Below, in pieces: positions 56,291-64,000 of a DNA stretch of 64,000 nt. This stretch comes from Velthaea sp965214335. Its GTDB lineage: Bacteria > Vulcanimicrobiota > Vulcanimicrobiia > Vulcanimicrobiales > Vulcanimicrobiaceae. Every line of letters begins with the position of its first letter. Positions within the stretch are counted from its first letter, which is position 1. The DNA lies in contig CBDCBO010000005.1 of assembly GCA_965214335.1 (NCBI GenBank), positions 1,178,001 through 1,242,000 of the forward strand, read 5' to 3'. The notes beneath the pieces were generated by a model. It was not told where the DNA came from. It ran no database searches and worked only from the letters and a program-made list of their open reading frames with translations. The position numbers and the translations under genes are program-made.

Positions 56291-57148
56291 GTGTGCGTCG
56301 TCGATGCGGCGCCGCGGGTGCTTACCGTCGTTGACGGCGGGTTGCCCCGCTTACCGGCCGGATCGTTCGATCCGCTGCGCGATCGAACGCTCGAGTTGGC
56401 GGCTCGCCGTTCGATCGACGAACAAGTCGGGGTCAATGTCGGCTACCTCGAGCAGCTGTACACGTTCGGCGATCGCTTTCGCGATCCACGCGAAACGGCC
56501 GGCGGACCTCGATTCGTTACGATCGGCTACCTGGGATTACTTGGCAGCCCGGCGCTGGGAGCGGTGCCGAACGCGCGTTGGATCGACTGGTACGAATTTT
56601 TCCCGTGGGAAGATTGGCGCCGCGGACGCCCGCCGCTGCTCGAGGCGGGAATCGGCGAACATGTCGCTGCGTGGATCGCGGGCGACCCGACCCGAAACCA
56701 GCGCCGGATTCGCGGCGCCGCCGCGTTCGGGCTCGACGGCGCGCCGTGGAATGACGAGGCGGTGCTCGAGCGCTACGAGATTCTGTACGAGATTGGCGCC
56801 GTGGCCGAATCACGCGGACAGGCCGCTGGTCTAGGCACACCGATGGCGCTCGATCACCGCCGGATTCTGGCCACGGCGATCGGCCGTGTGCGTGCCAAAA
56901 TAAAATATCGGCCGGTAATTTTCGAGTTGTTGCCGCCGTCGTTCACGCTGCTCCAATTGCAACGCACCGTCGAGGCGTTGGCCGGCACCCGTCTGCACAA
57001 ATCGAATTTCCGCCGCTTCGTTGAGGAAGGCGGCCTCGTTGTGGGAACCGGCGAGCGCCGGCCGACTTCGGGCCGGCCGGCGGAAATGTTCCGCTTTCGA
57101 TCCGAAGTCATCGCCGAGCGGCCCGATCCAGGCGTAGGAGTTCGCTAG
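56291..57148 (+). CDS. nrtR: NrtR-type Nudix-related regulator of NAD synthesis
   Basis: 285 residues from a GTG; no better start exists, since the frame upstream to 56219 contains no ATG, GTG or TTG. The N-terminal Nudix-like domain has a degenerate Nudix box (ARRSIDEQVGV in place of REUxEExGU), as in NrtR repressors that bind but do not cleave ADP-ribose. The C-terminal winged helix has the family pattern FELLPPSFTLLQLQRTVEAL, LHKSNFRRFVEEGG, GRPAEMFRF. NrtR represses NAD biosynthesis genes. It lies directly upstream of nadA-nadB-nadC. Confidence 0.88.
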   Translation: MCVVDAAPRVLTVVDGGLPRLPAGSFDPLRDRTLELAARRSIDEQVGVNVGYLEQLYTFGDRFRDPRETAGGPRFVTIGYLGLLGSPALGAVPNARWIDWYEFFPWEDWRRGRPPLLEAGIGEHVAAWIAGDPTRNQRRIRGAAAFGLDGAPWNDEAVLERYEILYEIGAVAESRGQAAGLGTPMALDHRRILATAIGRVRAKIKYRPVIFELLPPSFTLLQLQRTVEALAGTRLHKSNFRRFVEEGGLVVGTGERRPTSGRPAEMFRFRSEVIAERPDPGVGVR

Positions 57149-57169
57149 CCGGGTTCGAGAAGGAACGCA

Positions 57170-57210
57170 TGAAACCATATATGCTCAAAAGTAGTATAAG
57201 TGGGTAACCC
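57170..57210. promoter_or_regulatory. A/T-rich promoter/operator region before nadA
   Basis: An A/T-rich island in otherwise GC-rich DNA, with CATATATG near 57177 and TATAAG near 57196. It is the natural place for the nadA promoter and an NrtR operator. I do not see a clear long palindrome, so the operator itself is only proposed. Confidence 0.4.
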
Positions 57211-57239
57211 GTCCGGCGTTTCGCCCGAGAGTACGACTA

Positions 57240-58247
57240 ATGGATCTGCTGCCGTTTTCCACCGCCGTCGCTGAGCGCACCCGACCGATCTATGACCGCA
57301 TGGCGCGCATCATGCCGGCAGCCGAGTGGCCGATCCATGCGCCGCTCGTCGACGCAATCAACACCCTCAAGCGCGAAAAAGACGTCGTCATTCTGGCCCA
57401 CAATTATCAAGTGCCGGAGATTTTTTGGGGCGTCGCCGATATCGTCGGCGACTCACTGCAACTCGCGCGCGAAGCGCAGCACGTGACCGCGGCAACGATC
57501 ATGGTCTGCGGCGTTCACTTCATGGGCGAGACGGCCAAGATTCTCAATCCCGACCGGCGCGTGATTGTCCCCGACCGCCGCGCGGGGTGCTCGCTTGCCG
57601 AGTCGATAACGGCAGCCGACGTCCGGGGCCTGCGCGCGCTGCATCCCGGCGTGCCGATCGTCACCTACGTCAATACCAGCGCCGCAGTGAAAGCCGAATC
57701 CGATATTTGCTGTACCTCGTCGAACGCCGTTCGGATCGTCGAATCGCTCGGCGTACCGCGGGTGCTGATGATCCCCGATGAATATCTCGCGGCATACGTG
57801 GCCGCCAACACGCGCGTGGAGATCCTGTCGTGGAAGGGTCACTGCGAAGTCCACGAGCGGTTCCGGGCGATCGACGTCGAGCGTTTACGCGAAGACGACG
57901 ACGGCATCATCATCTTGGCGCATCCGGAATGCCCGCCCGACGTCATCGCGGCGGCCGACTTCGCCGGCTCGACCGCCGGAATGATCGATTACGTCCGCGA
58001 CCATCCGGCGCAGCGCGTCATGCTCCTGACCGAGTGTTCGATGAGCGACAACGTGGCGGCCGAGTTTCCCAACGTTGAATTCGTGCGGCCGTGTAATCTG
58101 TGCCCGCACATGCGCCGCAACTCGCTGGCCAAGGTGCTGCATTCGCTGCAGACGTTCGAGGACGAAATCGTGGTCGATCCCGCGGTGGCTCGGCGGGCCC
58201 GCTCCGCGGTGCAGCGCATGATCGATTTGCCGGCGGCGGCCGCCTGA
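57240..58247 (+). CDS. nadA: Quinolinate synthase
   Basis: 335 residues. Three-fold pseudo-repeat with the iron-sulfur ligands C117 (RAGCSLAES), C202 (GHCEVHE) and C285 or C288 (CNLCPHM). Substrate-binding motifs AHNYQVPEI, YVNTSAAVKAESD and CTSSNA are present. It condenses iminoaspartate with dihydroxyacetone phosphate to quinolinate. Its stop overlaps the nadB start (TGATG). First gene of a three-gene NAD operon. Confidence 0.97.
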   Translation: MDLLPFSTAVAERTRPIYDRMARIMPAAEWPIHAPLVDAINTLKREKDVVILAHNYQVPEIFWGVADIVGDSLQLAREAQHVTAATIMVCGVHFMGETAKILNPDRRVIVPDRRAGCSLAESITAADVRGLRALHPGVPIVTYVNTSAAVKAESDICCTSSNAVRIVESLGVPRVLMIPDEYLAAYVAANTRVEILSWKGHCEVHERFRAIDVERLREDDDGIIILAHPECPPDVIAAADFAGSTAGMIDYVRDHPAQRVMLLTECSMSDNVAAEFPNVEFVRPCNLCPHMRRNSLAKVLHSLQTFEDEIVVDPAVARRARSAVQRMIDLPAAAA

Positions 58248-59761
58248 TGCGGACCGACGTCCTCATCATCGGCGCGGGCCTGGCGGGTCTGGCCTGCGCG
58301 CTGAGTTGTGGCGCTGCTTCGGTCGTCCTTGTGAACGACACCCAGCCGCAGACCGACGTTGCCTCAGCCTGGGCGCAGGGTGGTCTGGCGGCCGCTCTCG
58401 GAACCGATGATGCCCCCGCTTTGCACGCCGCCGATACACTGGCTGCCGCGGCCGGCATCGCCGACGCCCGGATTGTCCGCGATGTCACCGCGGAAGCACC
58501 GGCTGCGATCGCGTTGCTCGAGCGATTCGGCGTGCCCTTCGACCGGCGCGCCGACGGTTCGCTCGAACTGGGCCTCGAAGCCGCGCACTCGCGGCGCCGT
58601 ATCGTGCACGCCGCCGACCACACCGGCGCTTCGATCGTGCGCAGCCTGCTAACGGTCGTCGCGGCCCGGCCGAACATCCGGCTTGCGACCGGCTTGCGCG
58701 CGATCGATCTGGTAACCGGGCTCGATGGCCGCGTCGCCGGTGCGGACTTCATCGATCGCGACGGCCGGCGCGTTCAAATCAATGCCCAAGCCGTGGTGTT
58801 GGCCAGTGGCGGCTACGGCGGACTATACGCACGCACGACGACGCCGCCCGCGACGCTGGGAGCGGGAATCGCGCTGGCGGCGCGCGCGGGCGCGACCCTG
58901 GCGGACATGGAGTTCGTTCAATTCCACCCGACGGCGCTGGTGTCAAACGCCGATCCGCTGCCCCTCATCAGCGAGGCGGTTCGGGGCGAAGGCGCGTTGC
59001 TCGTTGATGCCCACGGTGAGCGATTCGTCGACGAACTCGCTCCGCGCGATGTCGTCGCGCGGGCGATCTTCGAACGCCAGGCGGCCGGCGCAACGATCTT
59101 TCTCGATGCGCGTTCGGCGCTCGGCCCGCGCTTTGCCGCCCAATTTCCGACGATTCACGCGCGCTGTGCCGCGGCCGGGATCGATCCGGCGTCCGAGCCG
59201 ATCCCGGTCACGCCGGCGGCGCACTATACCATCGGCGGCGTCGCCACCGATGGTCGCGGCCGCACCGGTATACCGGGCTTATGGGCCTGCGGCGAAGTCG
59301 CGGCGACGGGGTTGCACGGGGCGAACCGGCTCGCGAGCAATTCACTGGTCGAAGCCGTTATTTTTGGAACGCGTGCCGCGCACGATATCGACGCAACGCC
59401 GGTCGGCCGCCGGCCGGCCAGGACCGCACGCGCGTCACGCCGGCTCGACATCGTGCCCGACTTGGGCCTCAGCTTGGCACCGCTGCGGGCGGCCATGAGC
59501 GCGTTCGCCGGCGTGGTGCGCGACGAACGCGGTTTACACCAGGCGCTTATCGCCTGCGATGTGCTGGAGCGCTCGGCATCCGCCGACCCGCGCGTTCGCG
59601 ACGCGGTGTTCGTGGCTCGGGCCGTCGCGCAGGCGGCCCTGCTCCGGCGTGAGAGCCGCGGCGCCCATTTTCGCTCCGACGCGCGCGGCGACGATCGACG
59701 CTACGCGTCGCGGGCGTTCGTCGCGCCGGTGGCCGACGGCCGCATCGCGCACATATCGTGA
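58247..59761 (+). CDS. nadB: L-aspartate oxidase
   Basis: 504 residues from the ATG at 58247. FAD motif VLIIGAGLAGLACAL, then ASAWAQGGLAAAL, and the active-site region EFVQFHPTAL and TPAAHYTIGGVATD. The C-terminal GLHGANRLASNSLVEAVIFG is typical of the fumarate-reductase/NadB family. It oxidises aspartate to iminoaspartate for NadA. The C-terminal helical domain is short of about 20-30 residues compared with E. coli NadB. Overlaps nadC by GTGA. Confidence 0.96.
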   Translation: MRTDVLIIGAGLAGLACALSCGAASVVLVNDTQPQTDVASAWAQGGLAAALGTDDAPALHAADTLAAAAGIADARIVRDVTAEAPAAIALLERFGVPFDRRADGSLELGLEAAHSRRRIVHAADHTGASIVRSLLTVVAARPNIRLATGLRAIDLVTGLDGRVAGADFIDRDGRRVQINAQAVVLASGGYGGLYARTTTPPATLGAGIALAARAGATLADMEFVQFHPTALVSNADPLPLISEAVRGEGALLVDAHGERFVDELAPRDVVARAIFERQAAGATIFLDARSALGPRFAAQFPTIHARCAAAGIDPASEPIPVTPAAHYTIGGVATDGRGRTGIPGLWACGEVAATGLHGANRLASNSLVEAVIFGTRAAHDIDATPVGRRPARTARASRRLDIVPDLGLSLAPLRAAMSAFAGVVRDERGLHQALIACDVLERSASADPRVRDAVFVARAVAQAALLRRESRGAHFRSDARGDDRRYASRAFVAPVADGRIAHIS

Positions 59762-60597
59762 TCGATTTTGCGCTCGATGATTTTTTGCGGGCGGCGTTAC
59801 GTGAGGATCTCGGCCGGGCGGGCGATCTGACGACCAACGCGATCGTCGGAGCCGGCCGCACCGGCAGTGCCGCGGTGATCGCGCGGCGCGGCGGGACGAT
59901 CTCGGGTTTGACGGCGGCGGCGCGCGTCTTCACGCTGCTCGACCCGGCCGTAGCCGTCGAAGTGTTTGCCGCCGATGGCGCCACGGTCGGCGACGGTACT
60001 CGGCTAGCGTCGATCAGCGGTTCGTTGCGCACGATTCTCGCCGCGGAACGCACCGCGCTTAACATCTTGGGCCGCTTGTGCGGTGTTGCGACGTCGACCC
60101 GACGTTACGTGGCGCTGGTAGCGGGCACCCAAGCCACGATCGTCGATACGCGCAAAACGACGCCCGGGATGCGGGCGCTCGAAAAAGCTGCCGTACGCGA
60201 CGGCGGCGGAAAGAACCATCGCTTCGGCCTCGATGATGCCATCTTGATCAAGGACAACCACGTCGCGGCGGCCGGCGGGATCGCGCTCGCGATCGGCGCC
60301 GCCCGGGCAAGCGCCGGACATTTGGTTCCGATCGAGGTCGAGGTCGACTCACTCGAGCAGCTCGATGAAGCGTTAGCGGTCGGTGCCCGAATCGTGCTGC
60401 TCGACAACTTCACCCTCGCCGGTCTGCGGGAAGGCGTCCGGCGCAACGCCGGCCGGGCATTGCTCGAGGCTTCGGGCGGCGTTGACGCCACGAGCGTCCA
60501 GGCCATCGCTCAGACCGGCGTCGACCTCATCTCAGTCGGCGCGCTCACCCACAGCGTCGTGTGTTTGGACGTCGCACTCGATATTCTAGAGGCTTGA
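59758..60597 (+). CDS. nadC: Quinolinate phosphoribosyltransferase (decarboxylating)
   Basis: 279 residues, GTG start in GTGA. Motifs: EDLGRAGDLTTNAI, ERTALNILGRLCGVAT, DTRKTTPGMRALEKAAVRDGGGKNHRFGL (in parts) and LIKDNHVAAAGG. VEVEVDSLEQ, LLDNF and SVGALTHSV also follow. It converts quinolinate and PRPP to nicotinate mononucleotide. End of the NAD operon; about 260 bases then separate it from rplC. Confidence 0.97.
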   Translation: MIDFALDDFLRAALREDLGRAGDLTTNAIVGAGRTGSAAVIARRGGTISGLTAAARVFTLLDPAVAVEVFAADGATVGDGTRLASISGSLRTILAAERTALNILGRLCGVATSTRRYVALVAGTQATIVDTRKTTPGMRALEKAAVRDGGGKNHRFGLDDAILIKDNHVAAAGGIALAIGAARASAGHLVPIEVEVDSLEQLDEALAVGARIVLLDNFTLAGLREGVRRNAGRALLEASGGVDATSVQAIAQTGVDLISVGALTHSVVCLDVALDILEA

Positions 60598-60695
60598 TCG
60601 GACACGCGGGAGCGCTTGGATCGGCGGCAAAGTCGAGTCGACGCACCGCCGTTTCAGTAAACGCCTGGGCCCGAGGAGAAACGAGCGGAACGGGT

Positions 60696-60724
60696 TTGAC
60701 ATCCGGCCGCGGGCTTGGTATTCT
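60696..60724 (+). promoter_or_regulatory. Near-consensus promoter of the rplC-rplV operon
   Basis: TTGACA (60696-60701), 17-base spacer, TATTCT (60719-60724). The predicted leader of about 128 bases before rplC is long enough for ribosomal-protein feedback control, such as by L4. Confidence 0.88.
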
Positions 60725-60858
60725 CTAGCGGTTGTGGTCCCCGCCGGCTGGGTCTATCGAGTGCTATTGACGCTCGATCGACCTAGACGCCTGGACCCGT
60801 GGCAAAGTCGTGGTGCACCGGCGTAAGCCGAGCGCTGCATTCATAGGAAACCTTCGAG

Positions 60859-61491
60859 ATGAAAAACATCATCGGCCGCAAGGTTGGGATGACGAGCGTA
60901 TTCACCAGCGACGGCCGCTACGTTCCCGTAACGGTTATCGAGGCCGGTCCGTGTCCTGTCGTGCAGCGCAAAACGAGCGCCACCGACGGCTACGAATCGG
61001 TTGCGCTGGGCTTTGGAACGATCAAGAAGTCGCGCGTTACGCGTGCCATCGCCGGCCACTACAAGCGGGTCAACCTCGAGCCCAAGCGCGATATACGCGA
61101 GTTTCGGGCCGGCATCGAAGGCGTTGATGTCGGGGCCGTCATCACGGTCGACAGCTTCGCGGCCGGCGATCGGGTCGACGTCGTCGGTATCTCCAAGGGC
61201 CATGGTTTTGCCGGCGGGATCAAGCGTCACAATTTCAGCGGCGGCAGCGCAAGTCACGGTCAAATGATTCATCGCCAACCAGGCTCGAACGGTGACACCA
61301 ACGCCGGCCACACCTCGCGCGGTTCGCGGCGCCCGGGCCATTACGGTGTCGATCGCATCACCCATCAAAATCTCGAAGTCGTTCGAACCGATGTCGAACG
61401 CAACGTCCTGCTCGTTCGCGGTCCTGTCCCGGGCCCCAAGAACGGTCTTGTCACCGTCAGCCTGTCCGTGAAAACGAAGGCCAGCGCGTGA
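60859..61491 (+). CDS. rplC: Ribosomal protein L3
   Basis: 210 residues, ATG with AGGAA upstream. NIIGRKVGMTSVFTSDG at the start, the GHGFAGGIKRHNFSGG tip loop and the C-terminal VVRTDVERNVLLVRGPVPGPKNG. Binds 23S rRNA near the peptidyl-transferase centre. First gene of the second, separated part of the S10 operon. Confidence 0.97.
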   Translation: MKNIIGRKVGMTSVFTSDGRYVPVTVIEAGPCPVVQRKTSATDGYESVALGFGTIKKSRVTRAIAGHYKRVNLEPKRDIREFRAGIEGVDVGAVITVDSFAAGDRVDVVGISKGHGFAGGIKRHNFSGGSASHGQMIHRQPGSNGDTNAGHTSRGSRRPGHYGVDRITHQNLEVVRTDVERNVLLVRGPVPGPKNGLVTVSLSVKTKASA

Positions 61492-62153
61492 TGGCCCAGG
61501 TTATCGACGTAGCCGGCAGCGTTATCCGCGAAGAAGGCACGCCCGCCATTTTTGATGCGGCGTCCAACGGCGGAAAAGGGAATCTCATTTTCCGCGCGGT
61601 CCACCGCGAACTGGCCAACCCGCGCGCCGGAACGCACAAGACGAAGAAACGCGATGAAGTTCGGGGCGGCGGTCGCAAGCCATGGCGCCAAAAGGGCACC
61701 GGCCGGGCACGTCAAGGCTCGATCCGTTCGCCGCAGTGGCGTCACGGTGGTGTGGTTTTCGGGCCGCAACCGCGCAGCTACGTGAGTTCACTCAATAAAA
61801 AGGAGCGCCGGGCGGCAATGATCGCCGCGCTCACCGACAAGTTCGCCGGCGGTGGCGTTACCTTACTCGATGCACCGAACTTTGCGCTGACCAAAACCAA
61901 AGATTTCGCGACGCTTTTCTTCGGATCGCCGAAAGCCGCGCGCAGCGGGCCAACAACGCTCGTTGTTTTCGGGCAGTCGGAACTCGCGACGGTCGGTGAA
62001 AACTTGGCCCGGGCCGGTGGCAACCTGCAACGGATCGGCGTTACGCACGACGGCGCGCTTGACGTCAAGGACGTGGTCGGCTTCACCCGGCTCGTATTGA
62101 CCACCGAAGCGTATCGCGCGATCGTCAGTCGCTTTTCCGGGGAGACCGCGTAA
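61491..62153 (+). CDS. rplD: Ribosomal protein L4
   Basis: 220 residues from the ATG that overlaps the rplC stop (TGATG). HRELANPRAGTHKTKKRDEVRGGGRKPWRQKGTGRARQG (in parts) is the long RNA-binding loop of L4. In E. coli L4 also represses its own operon. The C-terminal domain is normal. Confidence 0.96.
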   Translation: MAQVIDVAGSVIREEGTPAIFDAASNGGKGNLIFRAVHRELANPRAGTHKTKKRDEVRGGGRKPWRQKGTGRARQGSIRSPQWRHGGVVFGPQPRSYVSSLNKKERRAAMIAALTDKFAGGGVTLLDAPNFALTKTKDFATLFFGSPKAARSGPTTLVVFGQSELATVGENLARAGGNLQRIGVTHDGALDVKDVVGFTRLVLTTEAYRAIVSRFSGETA

Positions 62154-62461
62154 TGGACGCTCGCGACATCATTCTTGCACCGCTCATTACCGAGAAGTCG
62201 ATGGCCGGCACCGCCGTACAGCAATACGCGTTCGAGGTTCATGCGGCAGCAACGAAAACCCAAATCAAGCATGCCGTGCAAGACATCTTCAAAGTAACGG
62301 TCACCAAGATCAATACGGTCAACGTCCCGGGCAAAGTGAAGAACTTCGCGCGCCGCGGTACGCGGACGTCGGGCAAGCAATCCGATTGGAAAAAAGCGAT
62401 CGTCACCTTGGCGCCGGGTCAGAAGATTGAATTAGCCGGCGTAAACTACTTTGAACAGTAA
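62153..62461 (+). CDS. rplW: Ribosomal protein L23
   Basis: 102 residues, ATG overlapping the rplD stop (TAATG). ARDIILAPLITEKSM at the start, the YAFEVHAAATKTQIKHAVQDIF helix and VNTVNVPGK-type loop (here INTVNVPGKVKNF). Part of the polypeptide exit tunnel and docking site for trigger factor and SRP. A 321-base spacer follows, which is unusual. Confidence 0.96.
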   Translation: MDARDIILAPLITEKSMAGTAVQQYAFEVHAAATKTQIKHAVQDIFKVTVTKINTVNVPGKVKNFARRGTRTSGKQSDWKKAIVTLAPGQKIELAGVNYFEQ

Positions 62462-62782
62462 TTCGGGGTGCCTCGGTTCCGATCGCGGCGTTGCTTTTCG
62501 CTTGCGTACTCGAGTTCGCTGCGCTCATCGTGCCTTGCGCTCGAAACCGATGCACCCCCAATTGGCTGGGTTTGCTTCGGTCTTGCGGGTTGGGTTTACT
62601 CGCGCTTTGCGCTCGGGATTTCGGCACTTGCTGATGGCTGGGTTGGGCGGGCGCGGTTTGTTGGGGGCTTGGGTTGCTGCGGTGGCTTTTTTGCAGTTGG
62701 GGCGTCCGGGTGACGCGGTGGCGGCGCGTGGTGGTTCTTTTGCGTTCTCTTTCGGCGGCTTTGTCACGGTGGTATGTAGCTG
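62462..62782. other. Unexplained spacer between rplW and rplB
   Basis: 321 bases where these two genes are normally a few bases apart. No gene is supported: frames on both strands have low-complexity composition and no ribosome binding sites. The plus strand is strikingly rich in G and T from about 62565 to 62780. TTGCGCTC-like motifs (62531, 62603 region) recur. No promoter or terminator is evident. Confidence 0.6.
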
Positions 62783-63610
62783 ATGCCTGTTAAGAAATAT
62801 AACCCGACGAGTGCGGGTCGCCGGTTCATGACGACGATGGACTTCTCCGAGCTGTCTGATAAGAAGCCCGAGAAGCAGTTGCTCGAAGTCAAGAAGAAGC
62901 ACAGCGGCCGCAACAATAACGGCCACATCACGGTGCGTCACAAAGGCGGCGGTTGGCGCAAGCAGTACCGGATCATTGATTTCAAACGCAGCAAGGACGC
63001 TATTCCGGCGAAAATTGCGGCGATCGAATACGATCCGAACCGTTCGGCCCGTATCGCATTGCTTAATTATCGCGACGGCGAGAAGCGCTATATCCTCGCT
63101 CCGGCCGGCGTCAAGATCGGCGATCTCATCGAATCCGGTCCAAAAGCGGATATCAAGATCGGCAACTGTTTGCCGATCGCGAACATCCCGCTCGGCACGG
63201 TGCTACACAACATCGAATTGCGTCCGGGTGAGGGCGGCAAGCTCGTGCGGTCCGCCGGCGGTTCGGCGCAGCTGATGGCCAAAGAGGGCGAATATGCCCA
63301 GGTTCGCATGCCGTCGGGCGAAGTTCGCAAGATTCTCATCGTCTGCCGGGCGACGATCGGACAACTCGGCAACGTCGATCACGAAAACGAAGTCGTCGGC
63401 AAGGCCGGCCGGAAGCGGCACCGCGGCATCCGGCCGTCGGTACGCGGTATTGCGATGAATCCGGTCGACCATCCACACGGTGGAGGCGAAGCGCGCTCGA
63501 CATCGGGCCGCCCGCCGACAACGCCGTGGGGTCAGATGACGATGGGTAAGAAGACGCGCCGCAATAAGCGCACTGCATCAATGATCGTTCGGAAACGGAA
63601 CACCAAGTAA
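62783..63610 (+). CDS. rplB: Ribosomal protein L2
   Basis: 275 residues. MPVKKYNPTSAGRRF, the RHKGGGWRKQYRIIDFKR block, and the peptidyl-transferase-near loop AMNPVDHPHGGGE with its conserved His. Ends TRRNKRTASMIVRKRN. Normal length. rpsS follows after one base. Confidence 0.98.
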   Translation: MPVKKYNPTSAGRRFMTTMDFSELSDKKPEKQLLEVKKKHSGRNNNGHITVRHKGGGWRKQYRIIDFKRSKDAIPAKIAAIEYDPNRSARIALLNYRDGEKRYILAPAGVKIGDLIESGPKADIKIGNCLPIANIPLGTVLHNIELRPGEGGKLVRSAGGSAQLMAKEGEYAQVRMPSGEVRKILIVCRATIGQLGNVDHENEVVGKAGRKRHRGIRPSVRGIAMNPVDHPHGGGEARSTSGRPPTTPWGQMTMGKKTRRNKRTASMIVRKRNTK

Positions 63611-63611
63611 C

Positions 63612-63887
63612 ATGGGACGCTCACTAAAAAAAGGCCCGTTCGTCGCGGACCATCTTTTGGCCAAGGTTGAAAAGATGAATTCGACGCGTGAAAAGCGGGT
63701 CATCAAGACGTGGAGCCGCGCTTCCACGATCGTTCCGCAAATGGTCGGCCATACGATCAGCGTGCATAACGGTAAAGCGCACATCCCGGTGTTCGTCACC
63801 GAAAACATGGTCGGACACAAACTCGGCGAGTTCTCGCCCACGCGGACCTTTAAGGGACATAGCGGCGATAAGGCGACGGTGAAATAA
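63612..63887 (+). CDS. rpsS: Ribosomal protein S19
   Basis: 91 residues: MGRSLKKGPFVADHLLAKVE at the start, IKTWSRASTIVPQMVGHTI and the C-terminal KLGEFSPTRTFKGHSGDK. Its stop overlaps the rplV start (TAATG). Confidence 0.98.
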   Translation: MGRSLKKGPFVADHLLAKVEKMNSTREKRVIKTWSRASTIVPQMVGHTISVHNGKAHIPVFVTENMVGHKLGEFSPTRTFKGHSGDKATVK

Positions 63888-64000
63888 TGCAAATGCAAGC
63901 GCCTCCCGAAGCCGTAGCTCATCTCAAGTTTGCGCGCGTCGGCCCGCGTAAGTTGCGGCGTGTCGCCGATGCGATTCGCGGAAAAACCGTCCGCGAAGCG
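63887..64000 (+). CDS. rplV: Ribosomal protein L22, C-terminus beyond the window
   Basis: 38 codons from the ATG that overlaps the rpsS stop, open to the right edge. VAHLKFARVGPRKLRRVADAIRGKTV is the characteristic N-terminal region (shown here in abridged form as AHLKFARVGPRKLRRV). The rest of the gene lies outside. Confidence 0.93.
   Translation, partial: MQMQAPPEAVAHLKFARVGPRKLRRVADAIRGKTVREA

Noticed and set aside
62468..62713. Small gene in the rplW-rplB spacer
   Set aside because: The frame is low-complexity (Ser/Arg then Gly/Phe/Val-rich) and follows directly from the G/T strand bias; no start signals.

Overview
The window is high-GC bacterial DNA with tight gene packing, many GTG and TTG starts, and recurrent ATGA or GTGA stop/start overlaps. 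An outer-membrane polysaccharide export protein, two lipoproteins with clear lipoboxes and Wzx/Wzy-type genes point to a diderm. CruF/CruG-type carotenoid genes, a shared str/S10 ribosomal block and an unusual ribosomal layout suggest a lineage away from the main model phyla. An uncultivated group such as Eremiobacterota would fit, but this is a guess made without any search.

Layout. 1-2.2 kb: the start of a GH19-type lytic enzyme (cut by the window edge), a hypothetical gene, and a small double zinc-ribbon protein with a structured leader and a terminator. 2.3-6.1 kb (minus): a carotenoid tailoring operon of glycosyltransferase (CruG-like), hydratase (CruF-like), acyltransferase and esterase. 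6.3-11 kb: RecQ helicase, an OmpR-type two-component pair, and a Tag-like DNA glycosylase. 11.6-40.9 kb: a large exopolysaccharide locus. Its first operon runs Wza-like, priming sugar transferase, Wzz-like, CapB-like, epimerase, Wzy/ligase, FkbH-like, acyl carrier protein, LbH acyltransferase. It continues with a HAD protein, several GT4 and GT2 glycosyltransferases on both strands, a Wzx flippase, a further LbH acyltransferase and three related secreted clan-A-like glycoside hydrolases, two of them LamG lipoproteins. It ends in an intergenic stretch holding a 71-codon orphan gene. 41.1-47.1 kb (minus): a six-gene overlapping operon for a 3-acylamido sugar (GT2, DegT aminotransferase, Gfo/Idh/MocA dehydrogenase, N-acetyltransferase, FAD oxidoreductase, polysaccharide deacetylase).

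47.2-52.1 kb: the str operon (rpsL, rpsG, fusA, tuf) plus rpsJ, with a consensus promoter in front and a strong terminator directly after rpsJ. 52.2-60.6 kb: about 8 kb of non-ribosomal genes inside what is usually a continuous S10 operon: a GntR regulator with glutaryl-CoA dehydrogenase and an SRPBCC protein, a degenerate palindromic repeat array, an aldo/keto reductase, then NrtR with nadA-nadB-nadC. 60.7-64 kb: the rest of the S10 operon (rplC, rplD, rplW, rplB, rpsS, start of rplV) behind its own near-consensus promoter, with an unexplained 321-base spacer between rplW and rplB.

Points that most deserve a second look: the FkbH/ACP/acyltransferase trio inside an exopolysaccharide operon, the three hydrolase paralogues in the same locus, the split S10 operon, the palindromic repeat array, the 71-codon orphan with nested hairpins behind it, and the 21-residue insertion in ribosomal protein S12. 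I saw no tRNA, rRNA, CRISPR array or insertion sequence.
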